Shown piece by piece: positions 1-6,355 of a stretch of DNA of 10,790 nucleotides (the stretch's first letter is position 1; every line of letters starts with the position of its first letter). Origin of the DNA: Candidatus Manganitrophaceae bacterium. GTDB lineage: Bacteria > Nitrospirota > Nitrospiria > SBBL01 > Manganitrophaceae. A program made the position numbers and the translations under genes. The stretch lies in the NCBI GenBank assembly GCA_004297235.1, contig SCUR01000222.1, positions 1-10,790 of the forward strand, given 5' to 3'. Below the pieces are notes generated by a model. The model saw nothing but the letters and a program-made list of their open reading frames with translations. It had not been told where the DNA came from and did no database searches.

Positions 1-2
1 GA

Positions 3-380
3 AAGAGAGTATGGCAGCAGATGATCTCGGAGATTAAAGAGAAACGACCCAGTCTCGGATCCTTTTTAGAGCAGGGAACCCTCTTGGAAATCACCGAACA
101 AAAGGTTAAGATAGGCTATTCGGAGTCGTTTTTAATTCAGCTGATTCAGAAAGAAGAGAACAAGAAATTAATGAGCGCCCTGTTCAAGATCCATTTCCAG
201 AGGGACGTTGCCTTGGAACTGGTCGAGCTGCAAAGCACGGCGACACCGCTTCCGACTCCGGAGAAGCAGACGGCGCGCAATGCGGCCGTGCCGCATCCCT
301 TCATCCAAGAGGCCTTACGGGTTCTGGGAGGAGAAGTGATCGAGACCAAACAGGGACGGAGCGAGAAGACATTAGGATGA
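3..380 (+). CDS. dnaX: DNA polymerase III subunit gamma/tau, C-terminal part (5' end outside window)
   Basis: The frame is open from the left edge of the window to the TGA at 378-380, so this is the 3' end of a longer gene. The visible ~125 residues start with a Trp-containing helix (W at 12-14), followed by a 'KRPSLGSFLEQG' stretch and a beta-rich segment (LLEITEQKVKIGY). This is the pattern of the C-terminal domain of bacterial DnaX, where a 'W..ll..ik...p.l..fL..g' start is common. DnaX tau/gamma is the clamp-loader ATPase and links polymerase to helicase; the ATPase part would lie upstream. The assignment rests on this weak pattern plus strong context: dnaX-ybaB-recR is one of the most conserved bacterial gene strings. 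The next gene starts 9 bases after the stop, so they are surely co-transcribed. Confidence 0.8.
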   Translation, partial: KRVWQQMISEIKEKRPSLGSFLEQGTLLEITEQKVKIGYSESFLIQLIQKEENKKLMSALFKIHFQRDVALELVELQSTATPLPTPEKQTARNAAVPHPFIQEALRVLGGEVIETKQGRSEKTLG

Positions 381-389
381 GGGGTGATC

Positions 390-710
390 ATGTCGAATAA
401 AAAGATGCTGGGCGATATCATGAGACAGGCGCAAGCCCTCCAGGAGCGGATGGCAAAGCTCCAGGAGGAGGCGGCAAAGAAAACGATCGAAGCCTCCTCC
501 GGAGGAGGAATGGTCACGGTGAAGGTCAGCGGAAAACAGCAGCTCCTCTCGATCACCATTGATCCGGAGATCATCAAATCGGGGGATATCGAGATGCTTC
601 AAGATCTCATCACGGCGGCCGTGAATGAAGGGCTACGGAAAAGCCAAGAGCTCATGGCGGAAGAAATGAAAGGAATGACCGGGGGATTAAATATTCCAGG
701 GTTGTTTTAG
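390..710 (+). CDS. ybaB: YbaB/EbfC family nucleoid-associated DNA-binding protein
   Basis: The 106-aa product has the size and layout of the YbaB/EbfC family: an N-terminal helix rich in Q, E and K with 'LGDIMRQAQALQERM', then a 'GGGMVTVKVSGKQQLLSITIDPEII' beta-strand section, a 'DLITAAVNEGLRKS' helix and a Gly-rich end with 'GLNIPGLF'. The family forms tweezer-like dimers that bind DNA and is linked to recombinational repair through its place beside recR. I chose ATG 390 because GGATGAGGGG (375-384) sits 5 bases before it; a GTG at 384 would add two residues but lies inside that site. It sits between dnaX and recR, as in most bacteria. The family and context are known; a nucleoid role here is inferred from the family. 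Confidence 0.95.
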   Translation: MSNKKMLGDIMRQAQALQERMAKLQEEAAKKTIEASSGGGMVTVKVSGKQQLLSITIDPEIIKSGDIEMLQDLITAAVNEGLRKSQELMAEEMKGMTGGLNIPGLF

Positions 711-810
711 AATTTAGATATAGTGAGGATGGGCTGTGGGGAATCGCGCACCTGGTGTGAAGATCTGGAATCAATAGAGTTTTCCCAGTGGGCCCCGCAT
801 ATTAAGAAAG

Positions 811-1413
811 ATGATGGATCAGAAAGGGAAATTCGCATATTTAATTGAGCAGCTGATGGAGCTCCCCGGCGTCGGGAGAAAGTCGGCGCAGCGGATGGCT
901 TTTTACATCTTGAAGATGCCGACCGAAGGGGCAAAAAAGATCGGTCAGGCGATTATTGATGTGAAAGAGATGCTCTCCTTTTGCAAGATTTGTAATAATA
1001 TTTCGGAGGGGGAAATCTGCGCCATCTGCGCCAGCCCCAATCGGGACACCCAAAAGGTGCTTGTGGTGGAAGAGCCGAGCACCCTCTATGCCGTCGAGAG
1101 GACCGGAGAATATAAGGGGCTTTACCATGTTTTGCTCGGTGCCCTTTCTCCTTTATCAGGGACAAACGGTACGGAGCTCACTGTCCAAAACCTCATGGAA
1201 CGACTTGAAAAGGGAGGAGTTTCTGAGGTCATTATCGCTACAAACCCGAACATTGAGGGGGAAGCTACCGCGATTTACCTCACCCGTCTCATCAAACCGC
1301 TTAACATCAAGGTCACCCGGATCGCCTGCGGCATTCCGGTCGGTGTCGATCTGGAATATGCCGATGAAGTGACCCTCGCCAAATCGCTCGAAGGGCGCCG
1401 CGAAATCGGATAA
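811..1413 (+). CDS. recR: Recombination mediator protein RecR
   Basis: The 200-aa length equals that of typical RecR. In order: a helix-hairpin-helix with 'LPGVGRKSAQRMAFYIL' (residues 18-34), a four-cysteine zinc finger (C58, C61, C70, C73), a Toprim domain opening with 'VLVVEEPSTLYAVE' and holding 'ATNPNIEGEATAIYL', and a C-terminal 'RIACGIPVGVDLEYAD' section. RecR works with RecF/RecO to load RecA on gapped DNA. There are two adjacent ATGs (811 and 814); no other start is possible because an in-frame TAG lies at 775-777. The ribosome site is weak (AAGAAAG just before 811). About 100 bases separate it from ybaB with no clear promoter, so expression probably comes from the dnaX transcript. 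All key residues are present. Confidence 0.97.
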   Translation: MMDQKGKFAYLIEQLMELPGVGRKSAQRMAFYILKMPTEGAKKIGQAIIDVKEMLSFCKICNNISEGEICAICASPNRDTQKVLVVEEPSTLYAVERTGEYKGLYHVLLGALSPLSGTNGTELTVQNLMERLEKGGVSEVIIATNPNIEGEATAIYLTRLIKPLNIKVTRIACGIPVGVDLEYADEVTLAKSLEGRREIG

Positions 1414-1420
1414 AATTTCC

Positions 1421-1450
1421 TTGACGAGCCGAAAGGGGGTATGCTATCTT
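1421..1450 (+). promoter_or_regulatory. Predicted sigma-70-type promoter of the oxidoreductase operon
   Basis: TTGACG (1421-1426) is followed after 18 bases by TATCTT (1445-1450), with an extended GC just upstream of the -10. It begins 8 bases after the recR stop and points at the 2-oxoacid oxidoreductase genes. The predicted start of transcription near 1457 gives a 5' leader of about 150 nt. The call is by motif only. Confidence 0.65.
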
Positions 1451-1456
1451 TTAAAA

Positions 1457-1604
1457 ATACCCCTTAGCATTAATATCGGTATTTAAAGAAGTTTTCGGTT
1501 TTAGAGAAGAAGAGGCCTGCAGCAAACTGCAGGCCTCTTCGGCCCGAAAGGGCCAGGTGTCTCTTTCATCTCGGGTAATCAGATTCTCGAAGGGAGTTCT
1601 GTCG
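1457..1604 (+). ncRNA. Structured 5' leader with tandem hairpins (putative cis-regulatory RNA)
   Basis: Between the promoter and the first start codon lies a leader with a perfect 14-bp stem (1509-1522 paired with 1527-1540, loop CAAA). It is followed directly by a second hairpin, GGCCC-GAAA-GGGCC (1541-1554), whose GAAA loop is of the GNRA class. No T-run follows either stem, so this does not look like an intrinsic terminator. Further on, CTCTTT (1561-1566) could pair, with two G-U pairs, with AGGGAG (1591-1596), which is the ribosome-binding site of the first gene. An inner 4-bp AUCU/AGAU pair (1568-1571 with 1581-1584) would support that fold. The stems are seen directly; a regulatory role is inference. 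I do not recognise a known riboswitch class. Confidence 0.45.
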
Positions 1605-2231
1605 ATGGGAAAATATCGCGTCTTACCGGGTCCCGAAGCGTTCTTGCCCCCCTCTGCCGCCTGTGCGGGGATTGTCCTGCCTGACCCGGGCCAGGGCCAC
1701 ATTAACGGCGAGATCGTCCATGAAGATGTTGCAATGGAAGAGGCCGCAAAGCAATTTCTGATGGCGAAGGTGCCGACGGTCTTCCCCGGTCCGCTCGTCC
1801 TCTGGAACTGGAACGAGAAGGCGGCCAAAAAGGCGACCGCGATTAAAGCCCTTTACGATGAGCTTAAATCTCACAACCCCGGGGCGCTGCTCATCCCGAT
1901 GCCTGATTACCGGCCGAAATATCCGAAAATTAATCCTGAAGTCGAGATCAACCCAAACCACCCTAATCTCACCATCTGGCACAATAAAATTGATGTGTGC
2001 ATGTTTGTCGGCGTCCACTGCCATCAGGCGAATCTCTCTCTTAAGATTATCCGGGGAGGGACGAACTGCTATACGATCGCAATGTGTGCTCAAGCGGGTC
2101 ACGAAGATGCGATGCTCTCCTTCCGTGATGCGACGCCCGAAAAGATCTGGAAGTTCGTGGAGGCTGTTCGGAAGGCGAAAGCGTCCGGTGTTTATGCCAA
2201 CCCCAATGGGGTGACTGTTTCGAAGGCTTAA
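1605..2231 (+). CDS. 2-oxoacid:ferredoxin oxidoreductase delta-type subunit, CODH beta/ACS epsilon-like
   Basis: The 208-aa soluble protein opens the operon. I recognise it as the extra subunit of the five-subunit pyruvate/2-oxoglutarate:ferredoxin oxidoreductases of Hydrogenobacter and Nitrospira, usually annotated as 'carbon monoxide dehydrogenase beta subunit family' because it resembles the CODH/ACS epsilon fold. Visible marks are the Pro-rich start with 'AKVPTVFPGPLVLWNWNEKA' in the middle, an 'IDVCMFVGVHCHQANLSL' segment and a Cys-bearing 'GGTNCYTIAMCAQAGHEDA'. Its job in the complex is not settled; it binds none of the known cofactors by visible motif. Start ATG 1605 is chosen for GAAGGGAG at 1589-1596; an in-frame ATG at 1557 would begin inside the leader structure and lacks a good site. 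It is followed by alpha, beta, gamma and ferredoxin genes, the order reported for forDABGE in Hydrogenobacter. Substrate cannot be fixed from sequence alone. Confidence 0.8.
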   Translation: MGKYRVLPGPEAFLPPSAACAGIVLPDPGQGHINGEIVHEDVAMEEAAKQFLMAKVPTVFPGPLVLWNWNEKAAKKATAIKALYDELKSHNPGALLIPMPDYRPKYPKINPEVEINPNHPNLTIWHNKIDVCMFVGVHCHQANLSLKIIRGGTNCYTIAMCAQAGHEDAMLSFRDATPEKIWKFVEAVRKAKASGVYANPNGVTVSKA

Positions 2232-2278
2232 AGCCAAAGGTGGACGAGTACCCTAAATCCTAATTGAGGAGGGGACCA

Positions 2279-3478
2279 ATGGAAGCGAATTCGGTAATCG
2301 GTACGGTTAATAAAAAGGGTCAGAAGATCGTTGATCCGGAGTACCTCTTTTTTGAGGCCCCCCGGCAGCAGTACTTCATGACCGGGAGCGAGGTCGTTCG
2401 CGAAGCGATCCGTCGGGCGAGCGTCGATATCTCCGTCGCTTATCCCATTACTCCTCAGAGCGAGGCGGCGGCGATGGTCGGCGACCTCTATGTGGAAGGT
2501 TACGTCGGCGACTACTTCCGGGGAGAGAGTGAATTTGCCGTGATGTCGCAGTGTGCCGGCGCTTCCTTCGGCGGGGCGCGTGTCTTCACCACCACCTCCG
2601 GACCGGGAACCCTCCGCGCGTATGAAAACTTCCCCATGTGGGCCGGCTCTCGTCTCCCGATTCTGATCAACGTGATGGTTCGCGGCATCAACTCCCCGCT
2701 GAACATCCAGCCCGATACCCTCGAGCTCGGCATGATCCTCGATACGGGGATGCTCATCTGGCACGCGGAAACCGCGCAGGAGCTTTTTGATTATCTTCTC
2801 AAAGGCTACATCGTCGCGGAAGAGCCGGATGTCCATCTTCCGATCGCCGTCGTGATCGACGGATTCTTCGTCAGCCACACCAAAGACATGGTGATGATCC
2901 CTTCCGCCGATTTGGCCCTGACCCCTTACAATCCCTATCGCTCTCCGGTGCCCTGTATGGATATGGAAGTTCCGCCGGTCCGGATGATGCGAGATCCATT
3001 CGTGATGAAGAGCAACTACATCAGCTATGCAACCCATGCCAGCTGGCAGCAAGAGATTCGCGCCGCCATCGAGCGCTCTCGAAAGCACACGATCCGCCTG
3101 ATCGGGGGATTGATCGAGGAAGAAAACAGCGACGCGGATATCCTCATCGTTTCCTCGGGGACCGCGGTGGCGCAGGGCCGAGAGGCGATCCGTCTTTTGG
3201 CGGAAGAGGGAATCCGGGTCGGTATCGTCAAGGTGAAGACCCTTCGTCCTTTCCCTCACGAAGAGATCCGTCAGGCGACCAAGAATGCCAAGCTGATCTT
3301 TGTGCCGGAGTTCAATGTTGTCGGCTGGATGGCGAGAGAGATCAAGGCCGTGATCCCCGATAACCATCGTGTGATCGAAGGGCCGCATGTGGCCGGTGGA
3401 ATGACGCTCCCCCCCGAAGTGATCGTGGAAGAGATTAAAAAGGTGCTGGCCGGTAAAAAGGAGGTGGTTCATGGGTAA
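2279..3478 (+). CDS. porA: 2-oxoacid:ferredoxin oxidoreductase alpha subunit
   Basis: The 399-aa product has the layout of the alpha chain of pyruvate/2-oxoglutarate:ferredoxin oxidoreductases: an N-terminal pyrimidine-binding domain with YPITPQSE at residues 55-62, 'TTTSGPGTLRAYENFPMW' about 50 residues on, and a C-terminal transketolase-like domain ('DADILIVSSGTAVAQGREA', 'VKVKTLRPFPHEEI'). With beta it forms the ThDP active site that joins a 2-oxoacid, CoA and ferredoxin; in reverse it fixes CO2. Start ATG 2279 follows a strong GAGGAGGGG (2266-2274). It overlaps beta by 8 bases, which suggests coupled translation. The symbol names the family; whether the substrate is pyruvate (por) or 2-oxoglutarate (for/kor) is open. 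Gene order resembles for, while beta resembles the pyruvate type. Confidence 0.9.
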   Translation: MEANSVIGTVNKKGQKIVDPEYLFFEAPRQQYFMTGSEVVREAIRRASVDISVAYPITPQSEAAAMVGDLYVEGYVGDYFRGESEFAVMSQCAGASFGGARVFTTTSGPGTLRAYENFPMWAGSRLPILINVMVRGINSPLNIQPDTLELGMILDTGMLIWHAETAQELFDYLLKGYIVAEEPDVHLPIAVVIDGFFVSHTKDMVMIPSADLALTPYNPYRSPVPCMDMEVPPVRMMRDPFVMKSNYISYATHASWQQEIRAAIERSRKHTIRLIGGLIEEENSDADILIVSSGTAVAQGREAIRLLAEEGIRVGIVKVKTLRPFPHEEIRQATKNAKLIFVPEFNVVGWMAREIKAVIPDNHRVIEGPHVAGGMTLPPEVIVEEIKKVLAGKKEVVHG

Positions 3479-4358
3479 GGAAAAGATCAAGATCTGCGAA
3501 GAATTTTATGACATCATGCCTCCCGAATACCGCGAGCTGGTCGACAGCTCGACCTATGGCAAAGAGGGGCGCGGCTGGAAGGATGTCGGGGTCGCCAAAG
3601 AGCTGATCGAAGAGCACTCCCTCTGTGCCGGATGTCCGGAGTCGATCGCCTTCCGCTATGTTTTGGCCTGTCTCCCCAATCCGGAAGACACCGTCATGGT
3701 CGGATCGACCGGTTGTACCAGCTTGGTATTTCCCCACGTGGCCGTCCACAATATCCATTCTCTCTTTGGAAACCAAAATGCCGTTGCATCGGGACTGAAA
3801 CGGGCCCTGGCCCATCGGTTTCCCGGGAAGGTGAAAGACGTCGTGGTCCTCGCCGGTGACGGCGCCACGGTCGACATCGGTCTTGATATGACCCTCCAGT
3901 CGTGGTTCCGTCAGGAGAAATTCTTGACGATCTGTTTCGACAACGAGCTCTATGCGAACACCGGAGGCCAGGAGAGCGGCCTGATGCAAAAAGGGTTTGT
4001 CTCCAAGATGGCCCCTGCCGGAAAGAAATTCGACAAGGTCCGCCTTCCGGAAATTGCGGAGGAGTCGGGCTGCCATTATGTCGCGACCCTCACGGTCAGC
4101 AAACCGAATCGGGTTGAAAAGGCGATTCGCCAGGGGGTTCTCATCGCCCGCGAAGTCGGTCCCACCTACATCCAGCTCTACACGCCATGCATCCTCGAGA
4201 TCGGAAAACAGGCGATGGAAGGACTTCAGGAGATGAGAGATTCCGAGGGGCCGAATGAGCGCTTCGCCTTCAAGGAGTATATCTCTGAGGAAGCGAAGGC
4301 CTATTTGGCGAGTTTGGAGAAGGAAAAGAAACCGGCGGCAATACCGACCCAGGGATAA
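3471..4358 (+). CDS. porB: 2-oxoacid:ferredoxin oxidoreductase beta subunit (ThDP-binding)
   Basis: This 295-aa protein carries the thiamine diphosphate and one Fe-S cluster. The ThDP/Mg motif is GDG at residues 129-131, continuing to 'DNELYANTGGQESG' (157-170), where N158 and N163 lie in the metal-binding arm. Cluster ligands are most likely C52 and C55 (LCAGCPES), C82 (STGCTS) and C240 (YTPCIL), the spacing seen in beta chains of this family. The 'YxNTGxQxSG' segment is close to that of pyruvate enzymes. AAGGAGG (3458-3464) lies 6 bases before ATG 3471, and the start falls inside the end of alpha. The C-terminus runs about 40 charged residues past the core. Nothing essential is missing, so an active enzyme is expected. 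Confidence 0.92.
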   Translation: MGKEKIKICEEFYDIMPPEYRELVDSSTYGKEGRGWKDVGVAKELIEEHSLCAGCPESIAFRYVLACLPNPEDTVMVGSTGCTSLVFPHVAVHNIHSLFGNQNAVASGLKRALAHRFPGKVKDVVVLAGDGATVDIGLDMTLQSWFRQEKFLTICFDNELYANTGGQESGLMQKGFVSKMAPAGKKFDKVRLPEIAEESGCHYVATLTVSKPNRVEKAIRQGVLIAREVGPTYIQLYTPCILEIGKQAMEGLQEMRDSEGPNERFAFKEYISEEAKAYLASLEKEKKPAAIPTQG

Positions 4359-4368
4359 GGAGTCAGCC

Positions 4369-5055
4369 ATGAGAAAGCGAGTCAATATTCGGATGTCGGG
4401 ATTGGGAGGACAAGGGGTGGTGACCTCCGCCCATGTCTTGGCGACGGCCGCCTCCAAAGAGGGAAAACATGCCATCTCGAACCCCTTCTTCGGAGCCGAA
4501 AAGAGAATGGCCCCGGCCGAAAGCTACGTGCGGATCGCCGGCGAGCGGATCTATGATCGGGGTGAGCTCGTTTATCCCGATGTCATCATGGTCTTCCATC
4601 CTCAGGTGATCACACTCGGGAAGTGCTACACGATGCCCTTTTACTCGGGGATTAAAGCGGGCGGCATTCTGATCATCAACTCGGATGAGCCGATTCCTCT
4701 GTCCGATGATGACCTCGGCTTCTTGGAAAAGCAGAACGTCCCGATTTTCACCGTTGCGGCGACGACCCTGGCGGTCGAGACGGCGGGGACGGAGCTGGCG
4801 ACGAACATGGGGATGCTCGGCGCGTTGATGGGAGCCACCCGAATCGTCGCCATGGATGCAATGGAGGCGGCGCTGCAAGACCGGTTCGGCAAGAAGTATG
4901 TCGCCTCCGGCGGAACGGCGACGCTCGATGAAGCGATCAAGAAGAAGTTCGCCAAGAAGGAGCAGCTTTTGGCGAAGAATATGGAAACGATCCGAAAGGG
5001 CTTTGATCTCGGCGCCGCCTGGGCTGAAACGATTAAAACCCCGATGTTGGTCTAA
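4369..5055 (+). CDS. porG: 2-oxoacid:ferredoxin oxidoreductase gamma subunit
   Basis: The 228-aa product matches the gamma domain of the 2-oxoacid oxidoreductase family: an N-terminal GLGGQG loop (residues 11-16) with 'VVTSAHVLATAA' after it, 'NPFFGAEKRMAPAESYVRIA' (the family's conserved segment after the first helix), a 'PDVIMVFHPQVI' strand and 'TNMGMLGALMGAT'. The gamma chain helps form the CoA-binding part of the complex. I chose ATG 4369, with TAAGGAG (4356-4362) that overlaps the beta stop codon (4356-4358); the longer frame from 4255 lies inside beta and is a shadow. After the family core there is a Lys-rich helix and a tail of ~20 residues. Confidence 0.92.
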   Translation: MRKRVNIRMSGLGGQGVVTSAHVLATAASKEGKHAISNPFFGAEKRMAPAESYVRIAGERIYDRGELVYPDVIMVFHPQVITLGKCYTMPFYSGIKAGGILIINSDEPIPLSDDDLGFLEKQNVPIFTVAATTLAVETAGTELATNMGMLGALMGATRIVAMDAMEAALQDRFGKKYVASGGTATLDEAIKKKFAKKEQLLAKNMETIRKGFDLGAAWAETIKTPMLV

Positions 5056-5079
5056 GGTTCGAAGGAGGAGAGTTACGCA

Positions 5080-5292
5080 ATGTATGCTGTCGCTGAAGTA
5101 GTTGACGAAGCGTGTGTGGCCCACAAGGGATGCCGTTTGTGCATCATGTACTGTCCGGAGGCCGATACGATTCTTTTTGATAAAACAAAAAAGGTCGCGG
5201 TGGTCGTAGAGCAGCGGTGTAAAGGTTGCGAGCTCTGCGTGGTGGTCTGCTCCGCCGCGAAACACAATGCCATCCGACTTGTTCACCGATAA
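5080..5292 (+). CDS. Small ferredoxin-type subunit of the oxidoreductase (two Fe-S sites, one atypical)
   Basis: The 70-residue protein closes the operon and has eight cysteines in two groups, as in 2[4Fe-4S] ferredoxins. Group two is canonical in spacing: C47-x2-C50-x2-C53-x3-C57, though Ser replaces the usual Pro after the last Cys. Group one is C12-x5-C18-x2-C21-x3-C25-Pro; at the place where the second-position Cys of a standard motif would sit (residue 15) there is His, and the cysteine is moved three residues upstream. It presumably passes electrons between the catalytic subunits and free ferredoxin, the role of the small (epsilon) subunit in the five-subunit enzymes. AAGGAGGAG precedes ATG 5080 closely. 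A terminator follows the stop within 20 bases. Confidence 0.88.
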   Translation: MYAVAEVVDEACVAHKGCRLCIMYCPEADTILFDKTKKVAVVVEQRCKGCELCVVVCSAAKHNAIRLVHR

Positions 5293-5309
5293 GGCGTAAC
5301 TTCATTTTT

Positions 5310-5345
5310 AAAACCCCATCGTTTTTCAGCGATGGGGTTTTTTTA
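5310..5345 (+). terminator. Rho-independent terminator of the oxidoreductase operon
   Basis: A perfect stem AAACCCCATCG (5311-5321) with CGATGGGGTTT (5330-5340), loop TTTTTCAG, runs straight into a T-tract (5338-5344). The A before the stem also pairs with the T after it. It lies 18 bases after the ferredoxin-subunit stop codon and is the clearest terminator in the window. Confidence 0.93.
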
Positions 5346-5391
5346 TTACGACCGAGAGAGGAAGACCCATCACTCACGCAAAGGAGGAAAT

Positions 5392-5652
5392 ATGGCCGGC
5401 AATGTCGAAAAATCGTTAGCGGGTGTTATCGAGGCCATGAAGCATCTGAATCAGCAGTTTGAGGATAAGATCGAAGAGCTTCGGCAGAAGGGAAAAGACG
5501 AAGAGGCGCTGCAGGTGCTGGTGAAGGGGGCGATGGCGATGAAGGATGCCAGCGGAATCTATCTCTCCTGGGCCAACCATTACATCGCGCGTCTTCAGCA
5601 GACGGAAGGTTTGGATCCGGAAGATGAAGAGTCGGTGATCGTCGAGGAATAG
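5392..5652 (+). CDS. Small helical protein of unknown function
   Basis: I do not recognise this 86-aa protein. It is charged and predicted almost wholly helical: residues 6-50 form a long amphipathic stretch (IEAMKHLNQQFEDKIEELRQ, then KGKDEEALQVLVKG), a second helix covers 'MKDASGIYLSWANHYIARLQQ', and the end is very acidic (DPEDEESVIVEE). There is no cysteine, no signal peptide and no membrane segment. An excellent AAGGAGG (5381-5387) stands 4 bases before ATG 5392, and codon use resembles the neighbours, so it is very probably expressed. It begins 47 bases after the operon terminator and I see no separate promoter, so it may live on read-through. A helper or small regulator of the oxidoreductase is possible, but this rests on position alone. 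Confidence 0.75.
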   Translation: MAGNVEKSLAGVIEAMKHLNQQFEDKIEELRQKGKDEEALQVLVKGAMAMKDASGIYLSWANHYIARLQQTEGLDPEDEESVIVEE

Positions 5653-5712
5653 GGTTTCCTTACGGATTTTAGCCCGCCGTCCCGATTTTCCATCCTAAAG
5701 CGGTCCTCAACA

Positions 5713-5741
5713 TTGCGCAAAAATGGACTCCGTGGTATAAA
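5713..5741 (+). promoter_or_regulatory. Predicted sigma-70-type promoter upstream of mglB
   Basis: TTGCGC (5713-5718) and TATAAA (5736-5741) are 17 bases apart, in an otherwise AT-poor region, about 40 bases before the mglB start. The -10 region continues as AAATAAT, easing melting. The leader would be only ~33 nt. Motif-based call. Confidence 0.6.
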
Positions 5742-5781
5742 ATAATGTGGCTGGAGAAGTAGCCCTTCCTAGGATTGATCG

Positions 5782-6273
5782 ATGCCCGATTCCGGTTTAG
5801 TCATGTACGAGGAAGAGTTCAAGCAGATCGATGCGGAGCTCTCCAAACTGCATCAGCTGGCGAACGCGAAAGTCACCTTCCTCGTCGATAAGAATGGACA
5901 GCTCATTGCAAGCGTCGGAGAGACCCAAAATCTCGATACGACGTCGCTTGCCTCTCTCACGGCGGGCAACATCGCCGCCACGGGGGGGATGGCAAAGCTT
6001 TTGGGCGAGAAAGAATTCTCGATCCTCTTTCACGAAGGGGAGAAAGACAATGTTCATATCTCGTTGATCGGAGACCGGGTGATCTTGGTGGTCGTCTTCG
6101 ATCAACGCTCTTCCTTGGGTCTGGTTCGTTTGAGGGTGAAGAAGAGCTCTGAAGTCTTCGTCCAGATCTTCTCAAAAATCATGGATAAAGTAGATAAAGA
6201 AAAAGAGAACAAAAGCAGCCGATCGCCCTTTGCGGAGATCACGGAAGATGACATTGATCGGCTGTTCGGATGA
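5782..6273 (+). CDS. mglB: MglB, Roadblock/LC7-domain GAP and co-GEF of the polarity GTPase MglA
   Basis: The 163-aa protein follows Myxococcus MglB from end to end: a short lead into 'VMYEEEFKQID', the 'NAKVTFLVDKNGQLIAS' strands, the near-invariant 'DTTSLASLTAGNIAA', 'RVILVVVFDQRSSLGLVRLRVKK', and a C-terminal 'SPFAEITEDDIDRLF' (about 148-162). The Roadblock/LC7 fold dimerises and two MglB embrace one MglA. In Myxococcus the C-terminal helix also contacts MglA and aids nucleotide exchange; its conservation here implies the same double role. ATG 5782 is favoured over ATG 5803 because Myxococcus MglB has a lead of similar length and AGGA (5771-5774) is well placed. It is co-directional with mglA, 82 bases upstream. 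Confidence 0.93.
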   Translation: MPDSGLVMYEEEFKQIDAELSKLHQLANAKVTFLVDKNGQLIASVGETQNLDTTSLASLTAGNIAATGGMAKLLGEKEFSILFHEGEKDNVHISLIGDRVILVVVFDQRSSLGLVRLRVKKSSEVFVQIFSKIMDKVDKEKENKSSRSPFAEITEDDIDRLFG

Positions 6274-6279
6274 TTTATT

Positions 6280-6342
6280 GTGAGCGCTCCGCTCGCAAAT
6301 GATATGCAACCCGTCTTCATATCACTTCACCGCTGTTTTTTT
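6280..6342 (+). repeat. Two inverted repeats and a T-run between mglB and mglA
   Basis: GTGAGCG (6280-6286) pairs with CGCTCGC (6290-6296), one G-U, across a 3-nt loop. TGATATG (6300-6306) pairs with CATATCA (6318-6324) across 11 nt. A run of seven T (6336-6342) comes 11 bases after the second stem and ends right at the mglA ribosome site. The spacing is wrong for a standard terminator. It may tune the MglB:MglA ratio by partial termination or RNA processing; that is inference. Confidence 0.4.
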
Positions 6343-6355
6343 GTAAGGACTCTGC

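Noticed and set aside
711..810. A promoter or small RNA between ybaB and recR
   Set aside because: TATAGT at 719-724 has no matching -35 box, and only short weak pairings are visible; no SRP RNA or other known RNA pattern was found.
1509..1554. The tandem hairpins as an intrinsic terminator for recR
   Set aside because: No T-run follows on the plus strand, and the predicted promoter for the next operon lies upstream of the hairpins, so they would fall inside its leader.
2228..3490. A 420-codon open frame on the minus strand opposite the alpha subunit
   Set aside because: It mirrors a certain gene on the plus strand; its product is rich in H, R, D and G with no motif, and it has no ribosome site. 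It is an effect of GC-rich codon use.
4255..4368. A 38-residue N-terminal extension of the gamma subunit
   Set aside because: It lies within the beta gene and is Arg/Ser-rich; the family begins a few residues before GLGGQG, which fits ATG 4369.
3435..4475. A 346-codon minus-strand frame opposite the beta and gamma genes
   Set aside because: It is antisense to two well-supported genes, has no recognisable domain and shows shadow-like composition.
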